A stretch of DNA of 64,000 nucleotides, taken from contig CAJTND010000002.1 in assembly GCA_910577995.1 (NCBI GenBank), positions 250,324 to 314,323 on the forward strand. The letters run 5' to 3'. The notes under the pieces were generated by a model. That model was given only the letters and a program-made list of their open reading frames with translations, was not told the DNA's origin and did no database searches. Every line of letters begins with the position of its first letter. Position 1 is the stretch's first letter. Positions 23,196-31,273 of the stretch are shown here, piece after piece. The stretch is from an uncultured Christensenella sp. (GTDB taxonomy: Bacteria; Bacillota; Clostridia; Christensenellales; Pumilibacteraceae). The position numbers were made by a program, and so were the translations under genes.

Positions 23196-23423
23196 ATGGC
23201 AAGTTTTGAAAAGACGGATTTTCACGATTATAACAAGAAGAACGGCTACGGATTAACGAAGGCGCAACTGAAAATGTGGACGCTTCGGCATCAATCTGGT
23301 ACGCCTGAACAAAAGAGATGGATTGAGAAGATGCTGAACGACATCAACTTCCACCACGAATGCAGTTTGCTTGCTTGGGGCAAGTACGATGAATTACTGA
23401 AAGAAATAGAGGAGGAATGGTGA
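23196..23423 (+). CDS. Hypothetical phage protein
   Basis: A 75-residue helical protein (MASFEKTDFHDYNKKNGYGLTKAQLKMWTLRHQSGTPEQKRWIEKMLNDINFHHECSLLAWGKYDELLKEI) behind gaggag at 23182-23187. It ends in a TGATG overlap with the next gene. No family recognised. Confidence 0.55.
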   Translation: MASFEKTDFHDYNKKNGYGLTKAQLKMWTLRHQSGTPEQKRWIEKMLNDINFHHECSLLAWGKYDELLKEIEEEW

Positions 23424-23986
23424 TGATAAATCACGATAATTTGTACGACGATTTGAAGGTGCTGTTTTTAAGCAGCGGTTATTTGACCGAAGACGAAGGT
23501 TGTGGTTATGACGAACTTATATTCGCGGTAAGGAAAGACTACCTATTTGAATATCTGAAAGGCGACGAGATTAAGACGCTTGAAGATATGGAAAGGTGGC
23601 TGCGCGAAGAATACACGAGCGACGACACATACGGGCTGTATCAGCAAGCAAAACAAGACGGCGAAATCGTTTTTGAAAAACGTATGTGGAATACACGTCG
23701 CGCCATATTCTACGAAGTCGGGGAAGGCTTGAGAAATGACGGCGATGTTGAGGAAAAGGTTTACATAAGGACGTTTGATTTCGACACAGCAAAGCAAGCC
23801 TTTGAAGCGGAGCGCGATAGGCTGTTTGCGGATGAAGATTTCTTCTTGAAAGATGAAGAGCCTGATGCGGAGCAGAACTTCGATTGCGGATATGCAAGCA
23901 TACGATACGAGAACGACGACGGAGACTATTACGAACTATATCTGCATCAAGTTGAAGTGGAAACGGAAGAGCGCGATTACAAATAA
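23423..23986 (+). CDS. Hypothetical acidic phage protein
   Basis: A 187-residue, very acidic protein. The ATG at 23423, in a TGATG with the preceding stop, is better spaced from ggagga than the upstream ATG 23417. A Cys-poor, Asp/Glu-rich C-terminus (EDGDYYELYLHQVEVETEERDYK-like) is visible. Acidic accessory proteins of phages can be DNA mimics, but there is no direct evidence here. Confidence 0.6.
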   Translation: MINHDNLYDDLKVLFLSSGYLTEDEGCGYDELIFAVRKDYLFEYLKGDEIKTLEDMERWLREEYTSDDTYGLYQQAKQDGEIVFEKRMWNTRRAIFYEVGEGLRNDGDVEEKVYIRTFDFDTAKQAFEAERDRLFADEDFFLKDEEPDAEQNFDCGYASIRYENDDGDYYELYLHQVEVETEERDYK

Positions 23987-24114
23987 AAAGTTATCGCTGG
24001 GAAATACGCGGTTATAGTCGTTTTCAGACCGTCTAACGGCTCGGTCAACCAAATACTCATTAAGAATTAAAAGCCGTTACAAGCAAAATAAAAGCATTAC
24101 AGGAGGTAAAAGAA

Positions 24115-24789
24115 ATGGCAAATCAGTGTTCAACCGTTATCAAGTTCTATTCGGAGAACAGAGAACAGTTAATGGCGATGCACAGGAAGTTCGTAGAAAT
24201 CAAAGATAACGAGCAGACTATTAAAAACAATCTTAATATGGAGAACTTCGCAGATACGTTTTTTTCGGAACTGGGTCACGACAAAATAGAGTGCAATGGT
24301 TGGGTTGATGGAATTGATGAAATCGAACACATAGACAAATATCACGTTTTTACCGTATGGACGGAGACGGCGTGGTCTGCAAAAATGGGAATGTGGTACG
24401 AAATAGTTAAGCGGTTCTATCCGGAAGTTAAAATAGCCTATGTATCAGAAGAGTGCGGTTGCGATTACTTCTGTGTGTGGGACAAGACGGACGGGAAATT
24501 ATTTTTTCCAGATTCTCATTATGTGGACGGGTGCTTACCCACAAAAGATGGAAAATGCGAGTACATAGAAGATAAGTATATGTTTGGCTCGGTTCAGGAC
24601 ATCATTAACCATCTTGACAAGACGTTGCCTTTTGCGTATGAGCATAAATACAACTTGTACGAGTTGATGGATGAAGTGCAAAAACGTCTTGACGAGTATA
24701 GCGAGAACCACGAGTGCTATGAAGACTTGTACGTTCATTTCTCGGAGTTCGTAGAAATGGATCCTGCGGATTTTGAATTAACGGTTTAG
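24115..24789 (+). CDS. YubB/DUF1281-like ferredoxin-fold protein
   Basis: A 224-residue protein that opens MANQCSTVIKFYSENREQLMAMHRKF, like DUF1281/YubB proteins, which begin MANWC.N.. and have a ferredoxin-like fold. The later part (WTETAWSAKMGMWYEIVKRFYPEVKIAYVSEECGCDYFCVWDKTDG) also fits that family. Its function is not established. The 128 bp before it (23987-24114) contain no gene and nothing striking beyond the ggagg site. Confidence 0.55.
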   Translation: MANQCSTVIKFYSENREQLMAMHRKFVEIKDNEQTIKNNLNMENFADTFFSELGHDKIECNGWVDGIDEIEHIDKYHVFTVWTETAWSAKMGMWYEIVKRFYPEVKIAYVSEECGCDYFCVWDKTDGKLFFPDSHYVDGCLPTKDGKCEYIEDKYMFGSVQDIINHLDKTLPFAYEHKYNLYELMDEVQKRLDEYSENHECYEDLYVHFSEFVEMDPADFELTV

Positions 24790-24798
24790 GAGATAAGT

Positions 24799-25320
24799 AT
24801 GAAAACACTTGCAGATTTGAAAAGAGAAGCAAAAAGCGGAACGCTTGAAGCAAGAATGATATTGCGCTGCGGAAGCACGGACATTCCTGAATCATTGCAG
24901 GGTTGGCGTAAAATAACCGGTTGCAATTCAGTAGCAATCTTTATATTGCGGAACGACGGAAAAAAGAGCGATCTGCCTTTGAAAAAAGCAAGCCTTGTGG
25001 AGTACGACGGTCAAACGCTCACGACATACGCTGCCGGGCTTCGTGATTTGACAGAGGAAGAGCAGAGAGTAATGGACGGATGGAAGAAAATATCAAGCAC
25101 GGAAGAGTTTAAGGAAAGAGCCATAAACGATGCATACACGGACGGTTCGTCAACGTATTATCGAGAGAAGTGGTACTTTGAAAACGCAGGATTCGGTTAT
25201 CTTATGGGTTTCAACGAGGAACGCGGTATGCGGCGCGATTTTGCGACTGGTAAGATAATAGACGACAGAATCAAGGGCGACGTGGTTATGCGGTACGAAA
25301 TACGCAAGGGGGCGCAATGA
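24799..25320 (+). CDS. Hypothetical phage protein
   Basis: A 173-residue protein. The N-terminal half includes a strand-rich segment that ends in LVEYDGQTLTTYAAGLRDLTEEEQRVMDGW. The C-terminal half is Tyr/Gly-rich (STYYREKWYFENAGFGYLMGFNEERGMRRDFATGKIIDDRIKGDVVMRYEIRKG). Not recognised. It overlaps the next gene by ATGA. Confidence 0.6.
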   Translation: MKTLADLKREAKSGTLEARMILRCGSTDIPESLQGWRKITGCNSVAIFILRNDGKKSDLPLKKASLVEYDGQTLTTYAAGLRDLTEEEQRVMDGWKKISSTEEFKERAINDAYTDGSSTYYREKWYFENAGFGYLMGFNEERGMRRDFATGKIIDDRIKGDVVMRYEIRKGAQ

Positions 25321-25535
25321 AAAGAAATATGAAAGGGGACGTTGAGTGGTTCTTCCCGGACGCTAAACGTCCTTTTGCATACAGCACAGTTGCAACATCT
25401 GATTTGATTGTAGCATTGTACGAGCAGCACGGGGATTTGCGGTTAGTATATGAAAATCTACACATAGACGAAAACGCAAAGCAGATAGTATCGGAATACT
25501 TGAAGCGTGGTATTTATCAAATAAATTTAAGATAA
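25317..25535 (+). CDS. Hypothetical small phage protein upstream of PemK/MazF-like gene
   Basis: A 72-residue protein (MKRNMKGDVEWFFPDAKRPFAYSTVATSDLIVALYEQHGDLRLVYENLHIDENAKQIVSEYLKRGIYQINLR). It sits where an antitoxin would be expected, but it does not look like MazE or another known antitoxin: no AbrB or ribbon-helix-helix pattern is visible. Confidence 0.55.
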   Translation: MKRNMKGDVEWFFPDAKRPFAYSTVATSDLIVALYEQHGDLRLVYENLHIDENAKQIVSEYLKRGIYQINLR

Positions 25536-25548
25536 AGGAGAACATAGG

Positions 25549-26070
25549 ATGAACGAAGTAAAGCGCGGCGATATTTATTATATCGTCAACAATTATCAGG
25601 AAGAAGGCAGCGAACAACGCGCCGGGCGCCCTGCGGTTGTAGTGTCGAACGACAAAGGCAATCAACATAGCAACGTGATTGAAGTGGTATATTTGACAAC
25701 GCAGCCGAAAACGGATTTGCCGACGCATATCGACATCAAGAGTGCAAACAGACCTTCGATAGCATTATGCGAACAGATTAGTTCGGTATCAAAAGAACGA
25801 CTTGGAAATTATATCGGAAGTTGCACGAAGTACGAACTTGATATGCTTGCTGCCGGTATGATGATAAGTCTGGGGATTGATTTCCCTACACCGAAAGTTG
25901 TTCAACCGCAGGAAAAGAAAGAAGAGAAGAAGGCGGCTGAGACGGTGCTACCTGTTAAGCAGGCTGTTACGTATGACGAATTTATTAAAGTGCAGACGGA
26001 ACGCGACACATTTGTGCGACTGTACAGAGAACTTCTGGAAAAATTGATTGGAGGTAAAGCGGCGGTATGA
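25549..26070 (+). CDS. PemK/MazF-family endoribonuclease-like protein
   Basis: A 173-residue protein. Residues 1-110 match the MazF fold: VKRGDIYYIVNN, RAGRPAVVVSND, VIEVVYLTT, THIDIK, SIALCEQISSVSKERLGNYIG. The conserved Arg in RGDIYY and the Ser/Thr of the LTT strand, needed for RNA cleavage in the family, are present. A 60-residue Lys/Glu-rich and helical extension follows. No MazE is adjacent, so it is either an orphan toxin or a phage protein using the fold for another purpose. Confidence 0.8.
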   Translation: MNEVKRGDIYYIVNNYQEEGSEQRAGRPAVVVSNDKGNQHSNVIEVVYLTTQPKTDLPTHIDIKSANRPSIALCEQISSVSKERLGNYIGSCTKYELDMLAAGMMISLGIDFPTPKVVQPQEKKEEKKAAETVLPVKQAVTYDEFIKVQTERDTFVRLYRELLEKLIGGKAAV

Positions 26071-26387
26071 AAAAAGACACAGTTACGATTGAGAGCGTTA
26101 AGCAAGCGATTGAGCGCGAGTTTGAAGACTATAAAGCGGAGCAGATTGCAAAAAGCACGGAAGAAGTTTTCTGCAATGCTTTCAGAATCAATGCTTGGAG
26201 CAGCATCTTCGACTTTCTGCAGGACGGAGGATTGAAAGTCGAAACAATGTTTGCGCTCTATGGAAAATGCAACGGTCATATTATCAGCACATTGGTTGAT
26301 GAATATGTCTACACAGAGTATTGCGATATTGCACAACACGACGATCTGAAAGAACTTGTCGATAACTTTCTAAACGGCGAAGAATAA
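26067..26387 (+). CDS. Hypothetical phage protein
   Basis: A 106-residue mostly helical protein (VKQAIEREFEDYKAEQIAKSTEEVFCNAFRINAWSSIFDFLQDGGLKVETMFALYGKCNGHIISTLVDEYVY). It is coupled to the MazF-like gene by ATGA overlap, so a partner or immunity role is possible, but that is speculation. Not recognised. Confidence 0.6.
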   Translation: MKKDTVTIESVKQAIEREFEDYKAEQIAKSTEEVFCNAFRINAWSSIFDFLQDGGLKVETMFALYGKCNGHIISTLVDEYVYTEYCDIAQHDDLKELVDNFLNGEE

Positions 26388-26444
26388 AGTTTTTTGTGTA
26401 GTATAGAAAATCATTGACAAAATAAACGAAAAGGAGTAAGATGT

Positions 26445-26951
26445 ATGCAAACACAGGTTATAGGAAGCAACAGTATGTCGGTAAGCGAAATGATTAAGCA
26501 GGCAATCGCAACGAAAGGCTTGCAACAAAAAGATATTGCGGTTAAGATGGGTTGGAGTCCGCAGGGCTTCACGAACCGATTATCAAATAACACCATAGAT
26601 GCGGAAGAATGGGTAAAACTCGCGGCAATAATCGGTTACGAGATACAGATGGTAGATACCGAAAACAACACCGTATTAAAGCCGCGTAGAAATAGCACGG
26701 GACCACGTGTAAAACAGATGATAGACGGTCATTGGTACGATACGGATAAAGCAGATTCACTTTGCAGAAGCCCGAAGGTGTACGGAGGCTGGTTTGAGTT
26801 GTTCCGCGATATGGGAACGGGTAAGTTCTTTACGGTTGCCTACTTGGAAACGGGACGAAGTGCGTGTGTGGCCGTCATCTCAAAGGAAAACGCAAGAAGA
26901 TTTTACGAAGATTGCGGCGGCGAAGACGTGCAGAGCATATTCAAAGATTAA
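26445..26951 (+). CDS. XRE-family transcriptional regulator
   Basis: A 168-residue protein. Residues about 8-60 form a Cro/C1-type helix-turn-helix (SVSEMIKQAIATKGLQQKDIAVKMGWSPQGFTNRLSNNTIDAEEWVKLAAIIGYEIQ). The C-terminal 90 residues (GPRVKQMIDGHWYDTDKADSLCRSPKVYGGWFELFRDMGTGKFFTVAYLE) form a separate domain of unknown fold. The ATG at 26445 follows ggag at 26433-26436. It lies between the terminator-flanked end of block 2 and the block 3 operator, so it is a candidate for the repressor that reads the TTACAGnnCTGTAA sites. Confidence 0.8.
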   Translation: MQTQVIGSNSMSVSEMIKQAIATKGLQQKDIAVKMGWSPQGFTNRLSNNTIDAEEWVKLAAIIGYEIQMVDTENNTVLKPRRNSTGPRVKQMIDGHWYDTDKADSLCRSPKVYGGWFELFRDMGTGKFFTVAYLETGRSACVAVISKENARRFYEDCGGEDVQSIFKD

Positions 26952-26955
26952 AGAG

Positions 26956-26986
26956 CAGGACGCGAAAGCAAGCGTCCTGTTTTTTT
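26956..26986 (+). terminator. Intrinsic terminator after the XRE gene
   Basis: An 8-bp GC-rich stem (CAGGACGC / GCGTCCTG), an 8-base loop and seven Ts. It isolates block 2 and the regulator from the block 3 promoter that follows at once. Confidence 0.9.
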
Positions 26987-26994
26987 ATACTCTT

Positions 26995-27091
26995 AATACA
27001 CAGTAATAAAAATTTTCAAAAAATATTTGCAAAATACATAAATTCCGTTTGACAATTACAGTTCTGTAAGTTAGAATGAAAGTACAAAATA
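26995..27091 (+). repeat. 97-bp direct repeat, copy 2 (promoter region)
   Basis: Identical to 16511-16607. Perfect identity over 97 bp of non-coding, promoter-bearing sequence within one phage implies a recent duplication or gene-conversion-like homogenisation. It could also serve as a recombination substrate to delete the block between copies. Confidence 0.95.
27049..27077 (+). promoter_or_regulatory. Promoter with operator, accessory block 3
   Basis: TTGACA (27049-27054), a 17-bp spacer and TAGAAT (27072-27077). The palindrome TTACAGTTCTGTAA at 27056-27069 fills the spacer, as in block 1. It drives the run from 27131 to 38003. Confidence 0.85.
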
Positions 27092-27130
27092 AAACTTGCA
27101 AATTAGCAAGTTACTCGGAGGTTCTCAATT

Positions 27131-27511
27131 ATGATGAAGCAAGAGTTTGAACAGATGATAGGAAAAGAAGTTTCCTATGAGACTTTCAGAATTTATGAAG
27201 AGATGTATCTTGCGGCACCTGAAAGCGTAACCAAACAGAAGTTTGTTGAGATGCTGAATATCGCAGCAATTCCCGAAAGTGAAGAAGCAATAGCGAGAAA
27301 GGAAAGGGCGGCGGAATTTAGAAAAGAAATAGACGAAAAGATAGCAGAATTAAAGAAATGGCTTGAAATGACAAAGGACGACCTGAAAAGATACCTTGAA
27401 TGGAGCAAAGAACCGGACGGGGAGCGCTGGAAGGTAGACGTTAAAATCAAGCAGGGTCAGATAAAGCGGTATCGCGCAGAAATAGCGACTTTGAAAATGC
27501 TGGCAGCATAA
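27131..27511 (+). CDS. Hypothetical coiled-coil phage protein, block 3 leader gene
   Basis: A 126-residue protein with a long charged helix (ESEEAIARKERAAEFRKEIDEKIAELKKWLEMTKDDLKRYLEWSKEPDGERW) likely to form a coiled coil. The start codon 27131 is nine bases after ggagg (an in-frame ATG at 27134 is possible). Unknown function. Confidence 0.6.
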   Translation: MMKQEFEQMIGKEVSYETFRIYEEMYLAAPESVTKQKFVEMLNIAAIPESEEAIARKERAAEFRKEIDEKIAELKKWLEMTKDDLKRYLEWSKEPDGERWKVDVKIKQGQIKRYRAEIATLKMLAA

Positions 27512-27522
27512 GGGAGAGAAAA

Positions 27523-27873
27523 ATGACGACGGAACAAGCAAGAGCAAAACTGATATTGTTTTATGGGGTTAGCGACCCGACAAGCCGCGAGATCGCGTTG
27601 TATGTATTGTACGGCGAAGACGCGCCGTTTTTACAAGCCAAAGAGCAAACGCAGGTTGCAAACATAACAATATCAGGAGGAAATCGTATGAAAGATTTAC
27701 AAACCGTTTTAATCAATTTAAGGGGAGCGCAGCAGTTGTTATCGCTGTTCTGCTCTTCTACAAGACATATCGAAGCAGACGTTAAGGGCAATCCGCAGGA
27801 AGCGTTGTTCCAAATCGAAGAGATGTTCGATAAAAGCATCAAAGATTTAGAGCGCGTAGTTTACAGCAAGTAA
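27523..27873 (+). CDS. Hypothetical phage protein with possible internal start
   Basis: A 116-residue protein. The first 50 residues (MTTEQARAKLILFYGVSDPTSREIALYVLYGEDAPFL) and the last 60 look like separate parts. A strong internal aggagg at 27676-27681 precedes in-frame ATG 27688, which would give a 61-residue protein MKDLQTVLINLRGAQQLLSLFCSSTRHIEADVKG. Both products may be made. Not recognised. Confidence 0.55.
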   Translation: MTTEQARAKLILFYGVSDPTSREIALYVLYGEDAPFLQAKEQTQVANITISGGNRMKDLQTVLINLRGAQQLLSLFCSSTRHIEADVKGNPQEALFQIEEMFDKSIKDLERVVYSK

Positions 27874-27919
27874 GAAATACATAAGCGACCTGCGTTCGCT
27901 TTTTGTTGGAGGTTTTGAA

Positions 27920-28387
27920 ATGGTAATATGCGAAGACTGCGGAGACGTTCTTGACGAGTCGGATTTGAAGCAGGAAAGAAGTTACATCAGCGATTATATG
28001 GGCGGTTGCTACGAAACATATTCGGTTTGTCCTTGCGGCGGCGAAGTGGTAGATGCAAAGCGCTGCGAAATCTGCGGCGAGTATTTTAGAGAAGACGAAC
28101 TGCACGACGGCGTTTGTGATGAGTGCTTGAAAGAAGAGATGACAGTCGATAACGCGATAGAGTGCGGGAAAGACGGAAGTGCGAGAATGGAAGTCTCGAT
28201 AAACGGCTTTCTCGCGTTTTGTTTCAATCAAGAAGAAATCGACGCTCTGCTGATAAAAGCATTGGAAGACAAGATAAACACTTCGCGTATTGATGCGAAC
28301 GTGGTAATCGACAGGGCAGAAGAATGGTGCAGCGAAGACAAAAGTTACTTCGCTGATTGGTTAAAAGATAGGAGTAAAAAGCAATGA
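27920..28387 (+). CDS. Zinc-ribbon phage protein
   Basis: A 155-residue protein whose first 75 residues hold four Cys pairs (CEDCGD, CPCGG, CEICGEYF, CDECLKEE), enough for two zinc sites. The rest is helical and acidic. Zinc-ribbon proteins of this sort often bind nucleic acid or polymerase; here the role is unknown. It overlaps the methyltransferase gene by ATGA. Confidence 0.65.
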   Translation: MVICEDCGDVLDESDLKQERSYISDYMGGCYETYSVCPCGGEVVDAKRCEICGEYFREDELHDGVCDECLKEEMTVDNAIECGKDGSARMEVSINGFLAFCFNQEEIDALLIKALEDKINTSRIDANVVIDRAEEWCSEDKSYFADWLKDRSKKQ

Positions 28388-30327
28388 CGACAGTAACATT
28401 GTTCCCATTGGTAGACAAGTACAGCAAGGGCAAAATCAGGGAAAATGAATACGATGCGTATATCGGCGGTCAGCGCGTTGGTACGATTTACAGCCGAAAA
28501 GGCTATCGTAATTCATACTATTTCCATACCGATTGTTGCATTTATGCAAGAGAAGCGACTACGCTCGCGGAAATGAAACGAAATATAGCGAGCGGTTACG
28601 AAGAAGCTGTGCGCGAAGGAAAATTTAAGTCAGACAATGGGAAGCAAGCGTTTGACATAAAATATCTGCCGGAGAGCGACAACAGCGAGTTTTTTCCTAC
28701 CCCTAAAAGCGTATGCGGTCAGATGATCGGATGTGTAAATTGGTCGAAAGTAAAGACGATACTTGAACCTTCTGCAGGTAAGGGGGATTTGTGCGACGCG
28801 GTAAAGCATTATTGCAAACATAGCCGCAACGAAAGAACAGTAGATATTGACTGCGTAGAGATGGATGCAAATTTGCGTATGATACTGAAAGGCAAGAGCT
28901 ACCGCGTCGTCCACGATAATTTTCTGAATTACGCTACAAGCAAAAAGTACGATTTGATTATTATGAACCCGCCGTTTTCAAATGGCGACGAGCATTTGAT
29001 TAGGGCAATCGAAATGCAAGAATGGGTCGGCGGGCAGATCGTATGTTTGCTCAATGCAGAGACGCTGCTCAATCCATACACGAATTTGCGCAAAGTCTTG
29101 ATGAAGAAAATCGCGGAGCATCGGGCGGTAGTGAGGTATTTGAAATCGCCGTTTAAGAAAGCGGAAAGAAAGACCGATACAAACATTGCTTTGATAAGTT
29201 TCAATATCCCGTCGAAAGTCAGAGAGTCGGAAATGTTTTCAAGAATGGAAAAGGCTCGCGGCGAAAAGTTCCAAAGCGAAGAATGTAAGGACGTTGCGCC
29301 CGGCGATAGAATAGATGGGCTTGTTAGGGCATACGAGATTGAGTCCGAAGCATCGCTGGCGTTCCTGCGGGAATGGGATTCGCTTCGTCCAAAAATAATG
29401 CTCGGTTCCGATTGGTACAGTAAGCCGACAATCGGTCTTATGATTGGCGGACACGAGGTCCGCAACAGTATTGATACGGAAGCGATAAACGATTTTTTGA
29501 AAACCGTAAGATTGAAGTATTGGAAGCAGTTGTTAGATTTGCCGGCGATCGGAAAGCAAATGACGACGGCTATTCGTAATTCGTATGATGCAAAAATCAA
29601 CGATATGGCAGATTACGAGTTTTCGATGTTCAATATTCAGGAAGTTATCTGGGACATTCAAGCGCAGTTACAAATGGGTGTTGAAGACGAGATACTTCGG
29701 CTATTCGATAAGTTATCGAACGAACATTGCTACTATGAAGGCAATAATGAGAACATTCACTATTACAACGGCTGGAAGACAAACAAGGCTCACAAGGTCA
29801 ATTACAAAGTTATAATACCAGCCTACGGGTCGTTCGCTCACAGATACGATTACGATAAGTATCAGCGGCTGGTTGAAAAGAAGAACGATTTTATAGATAG
29901 TCGTAGTTGCTATTCCGTACTTGCCGATTTAGAAAAGACGCTTGATTATCTTGACGGCAAAGACCCGAAGAGAACACGTTGCGACTTGGCAAACAGATTG
30001 CATTTTGCGGAACGGTGCGGCGAGACGCGAAACATAGATTGTACGTACTTCTACGTTACGTTCTATAAGAAAGGAACCTGTCACATCACGTTTAGAGATG
30101 ATGCAAAAATCTTGATAGACCGGCTGAACATCTACGCTGGCAAAAATAAGAATTGGCTTCCGCCGAACTACGGAAGAGCATCGTATAAGAGTATGACGGA
30201 AGAAGAGCGGGCGGTTGTAGATTCCTTCGACGGCGGAGAAGAGAATTATAACAAAGTGTTTGAAAATCAAAAAGACTATTTAATCGAAAGCAACGGTTTT
30301 TTGGCGCTCGCTGCGGGAGGTCAGTAA
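28384..30327 (+). CDS. Adenine DNA methyltransferase with DUF4942-like C-terminus
   Basis: A 647-residue protein. An N-terminal domain of about 95 residues precedes PTPKSVCGQM. SAM-binding motif I, EPSAGKGDL, is at 128-136, and catalytic motif IV NPPF is at residues 195-198, the class that methylates adenine N6. The long C-terminal half (from about 340) resembles DUF4942, often fused to phage methyltransferases. It probably modifies phage DNA against host restriction. It is followed directly by an MTA/SAH nucleosidase gene cluster. Confidence 0.85.
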   Translation: MTTVTLFPLVDKYSKGKIRENEYDAYIGGQRVGTIYSRKGYRNSYYFHTDCCIYAREATTLAEMKRNIASGYEEAVREGKFKSDNGKQAFDIKYLPESDNSEFFPTPKSVCGQMIGCVNWSKVKTILEPSAGKGDLCDAVKHYCKHSRNERTVDIDCVEMDANLRMILKGKSYRVVHDNFLNYATSKKYDLIIMNPPFSNGDEHLIRAIEMQEWVGGQIVCLLNAETLLNPYTNLRKVLMKKIAEHRAVVRYLKSPFKKAERKTDTNIALISFNIPSKVRESEMFSRMEKARGEKFQSEECKDVAPGDRIDGLVRAYEIESEASLAFLREWDSLRPKIMLGSDWYSKPTIGLMIGGHEVRNSIDTEAINDFLKTVRLKYWKQLLDLPAIGKQMTTAIRNSYDAKINDMADYEFSMFNIQEVIWDIQAQLQMGVEDEILRLFDKLSNEHCYYEGNNENIHYYNGWKTNKAHKVNYKVIIPAYGSFAHRYDYDKYQRLVEKKNDFIDSRSCYSVLADLEKTLDYLDGKDPKRTRCDLANRLHFAERCGETRNIDCTYFYVTFYKKGTCHITFRDDAKILIDRLNIYAGKNKNWLPPNYGRASYKSMTEEERAVVDSFDGGEENYNKVFENQKDYLIESNGFLALAAGGQ

Positions 30328-30605
30328 TGAATAACGAAAAAGCACAGTATATGGCAACGCTTACTGTTCAGCCGTTGTCAGGAAATGTCGGGTTTACTGT
30401 AAACGCTTACGGTAACAGCATAGAAACGGCAAAGAAAATTGCGATGCAGAACCTGAATGAATTATGCGCGAAGTATAAGTTCCCGATAGGGGAAATATGG
30501 GTAATGCTTTCGGTTGAAAAAAGTGGAGAGCATATTGACTTTGACGAAACGACTGCACAATGGGACGGCAAAGAAGCAAAAATAAATTGGGATGTGGTGG
30601 TATGA
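30327..30605 (+). CDS. Hypothetical phage protein in modification cassette
   Basis: A 92-residue protein with a ferredoxin-like strand-helix order (YMATLTVQPLSGNVGFTVNAYGNSIETAKKIAMQNLNELCAKYKFPIGEIWVMLSVEKSG). It is joined to its neighbours by TAATG and an overlap, thus co-translated with the methyltransferase. Function unknown. Confidence 0.6.
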   Translation: MNNEKAQYMATLTVQPLSGNVGFTVNAYGNSIETAKKIAMQNLNELCAKYKFPIGEIWVMLSVEKSGEHIDFDETTAQWDGKEAKINWDVVV

Positions 30606-31273
30606 AAGAAGTTTGTATCATAGTTGCAATGTTAAAAGAAGCGGAGCCTATCGTAAGGCAATTTGATTCGATAGTTGAGCATAATGTCTTCGGAAGACGT
30701 GCATTCATAGGAAGGCTGAATGGAGAAAAGTTAAGCGTTATCGTCAGCGGCGTTGGGAAAGTAAACGCAGCAGTGTGTACGCAAATAGCATACGATTATT
30801 TATCTGCAGACATTATTATCAATATCGGCGTAGCAGGCGGTCTTAACAACACAGTAGAAATCGGAGAGATGTATGAAATATACAATGCAGTACAATACGA
30901 TTTCGATTTATCAGAAGTTAACGGTACGAAAATTGGAACGCTGGACGGTATGTATTCTAACTACTTAACTTTCGACGTTACACAAATGGACGCAAGAAGA
31001 CTTGCGACCGCAGATAGGTTTAATGATAGCAAAGAAGATAATGTACTTTTGACGCAGATTCTGGATGCGGATGTGCGTGATATGGAAGGGGCTGCGATTT
31101 TGCAGGCTTGCTATTTCAATGATATTGAGTGTTATTGTTACAAAGTTATTTCAGATAAGTTTGGGAGCGGAAGCACGGTTGAACAGTATCAGCTCAATCT
31201 CGAAAAGTGCTTGAAGAAAATCGGGGAAAAGATTCCGACAATTCTAAAAAGGGTGTATGGCAAAGAAAGATGA
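30602..31273 (+). CDS. MTA/SAH nucleosidase-like protein
   Basis: A 223-residue protein of the purine phosphorylase superfamily: VCIIVAMLKEAEPIVRQF, VSGVGKVNAAVCTQIAYDYLSADIIINIGVAGGL, and near the end DVRDMEGAAILQACYFNDIECYCYKVISDKFGSG, with the Glu of MEGAA and the Asp of ISD that bind ribose and adenine. Such enzymes cleave methylthioadenosine or S-adenosylhomocysteine. Among methyltransferase genes it would remove the inhibitory product SAH. It overlaps the next gene by ATGA. Confidence 0.85.
   Translation: MKEVCIIVAMLKEAEPIVRQFDSIVEHNVFGRRAFIGRLNGEKLSVIVSGVGKVNAAVCTQIAYDYLSADIIINIGVAGGLNNTVEIGEMYEIYNAVQYDFDLSEVNGTKIGTLDGMYSNYLTFDVTQMDARRLATADRFNDSKEDNVLLTQILDADVRDMEGAAILQACYFNDIECYCYKVISDKFGSGSTVEQYQLNLEKCLKKIGEKIPTILKRVYGKER

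Noticed and set aside
26414..26442. TTGACA-17-TAAGAT as promoter of the XRE gene
   Set aside because: The -10 box overlaps the ribosome-binding site and almost touches the ATG, leaving no leader; I consider it chance.
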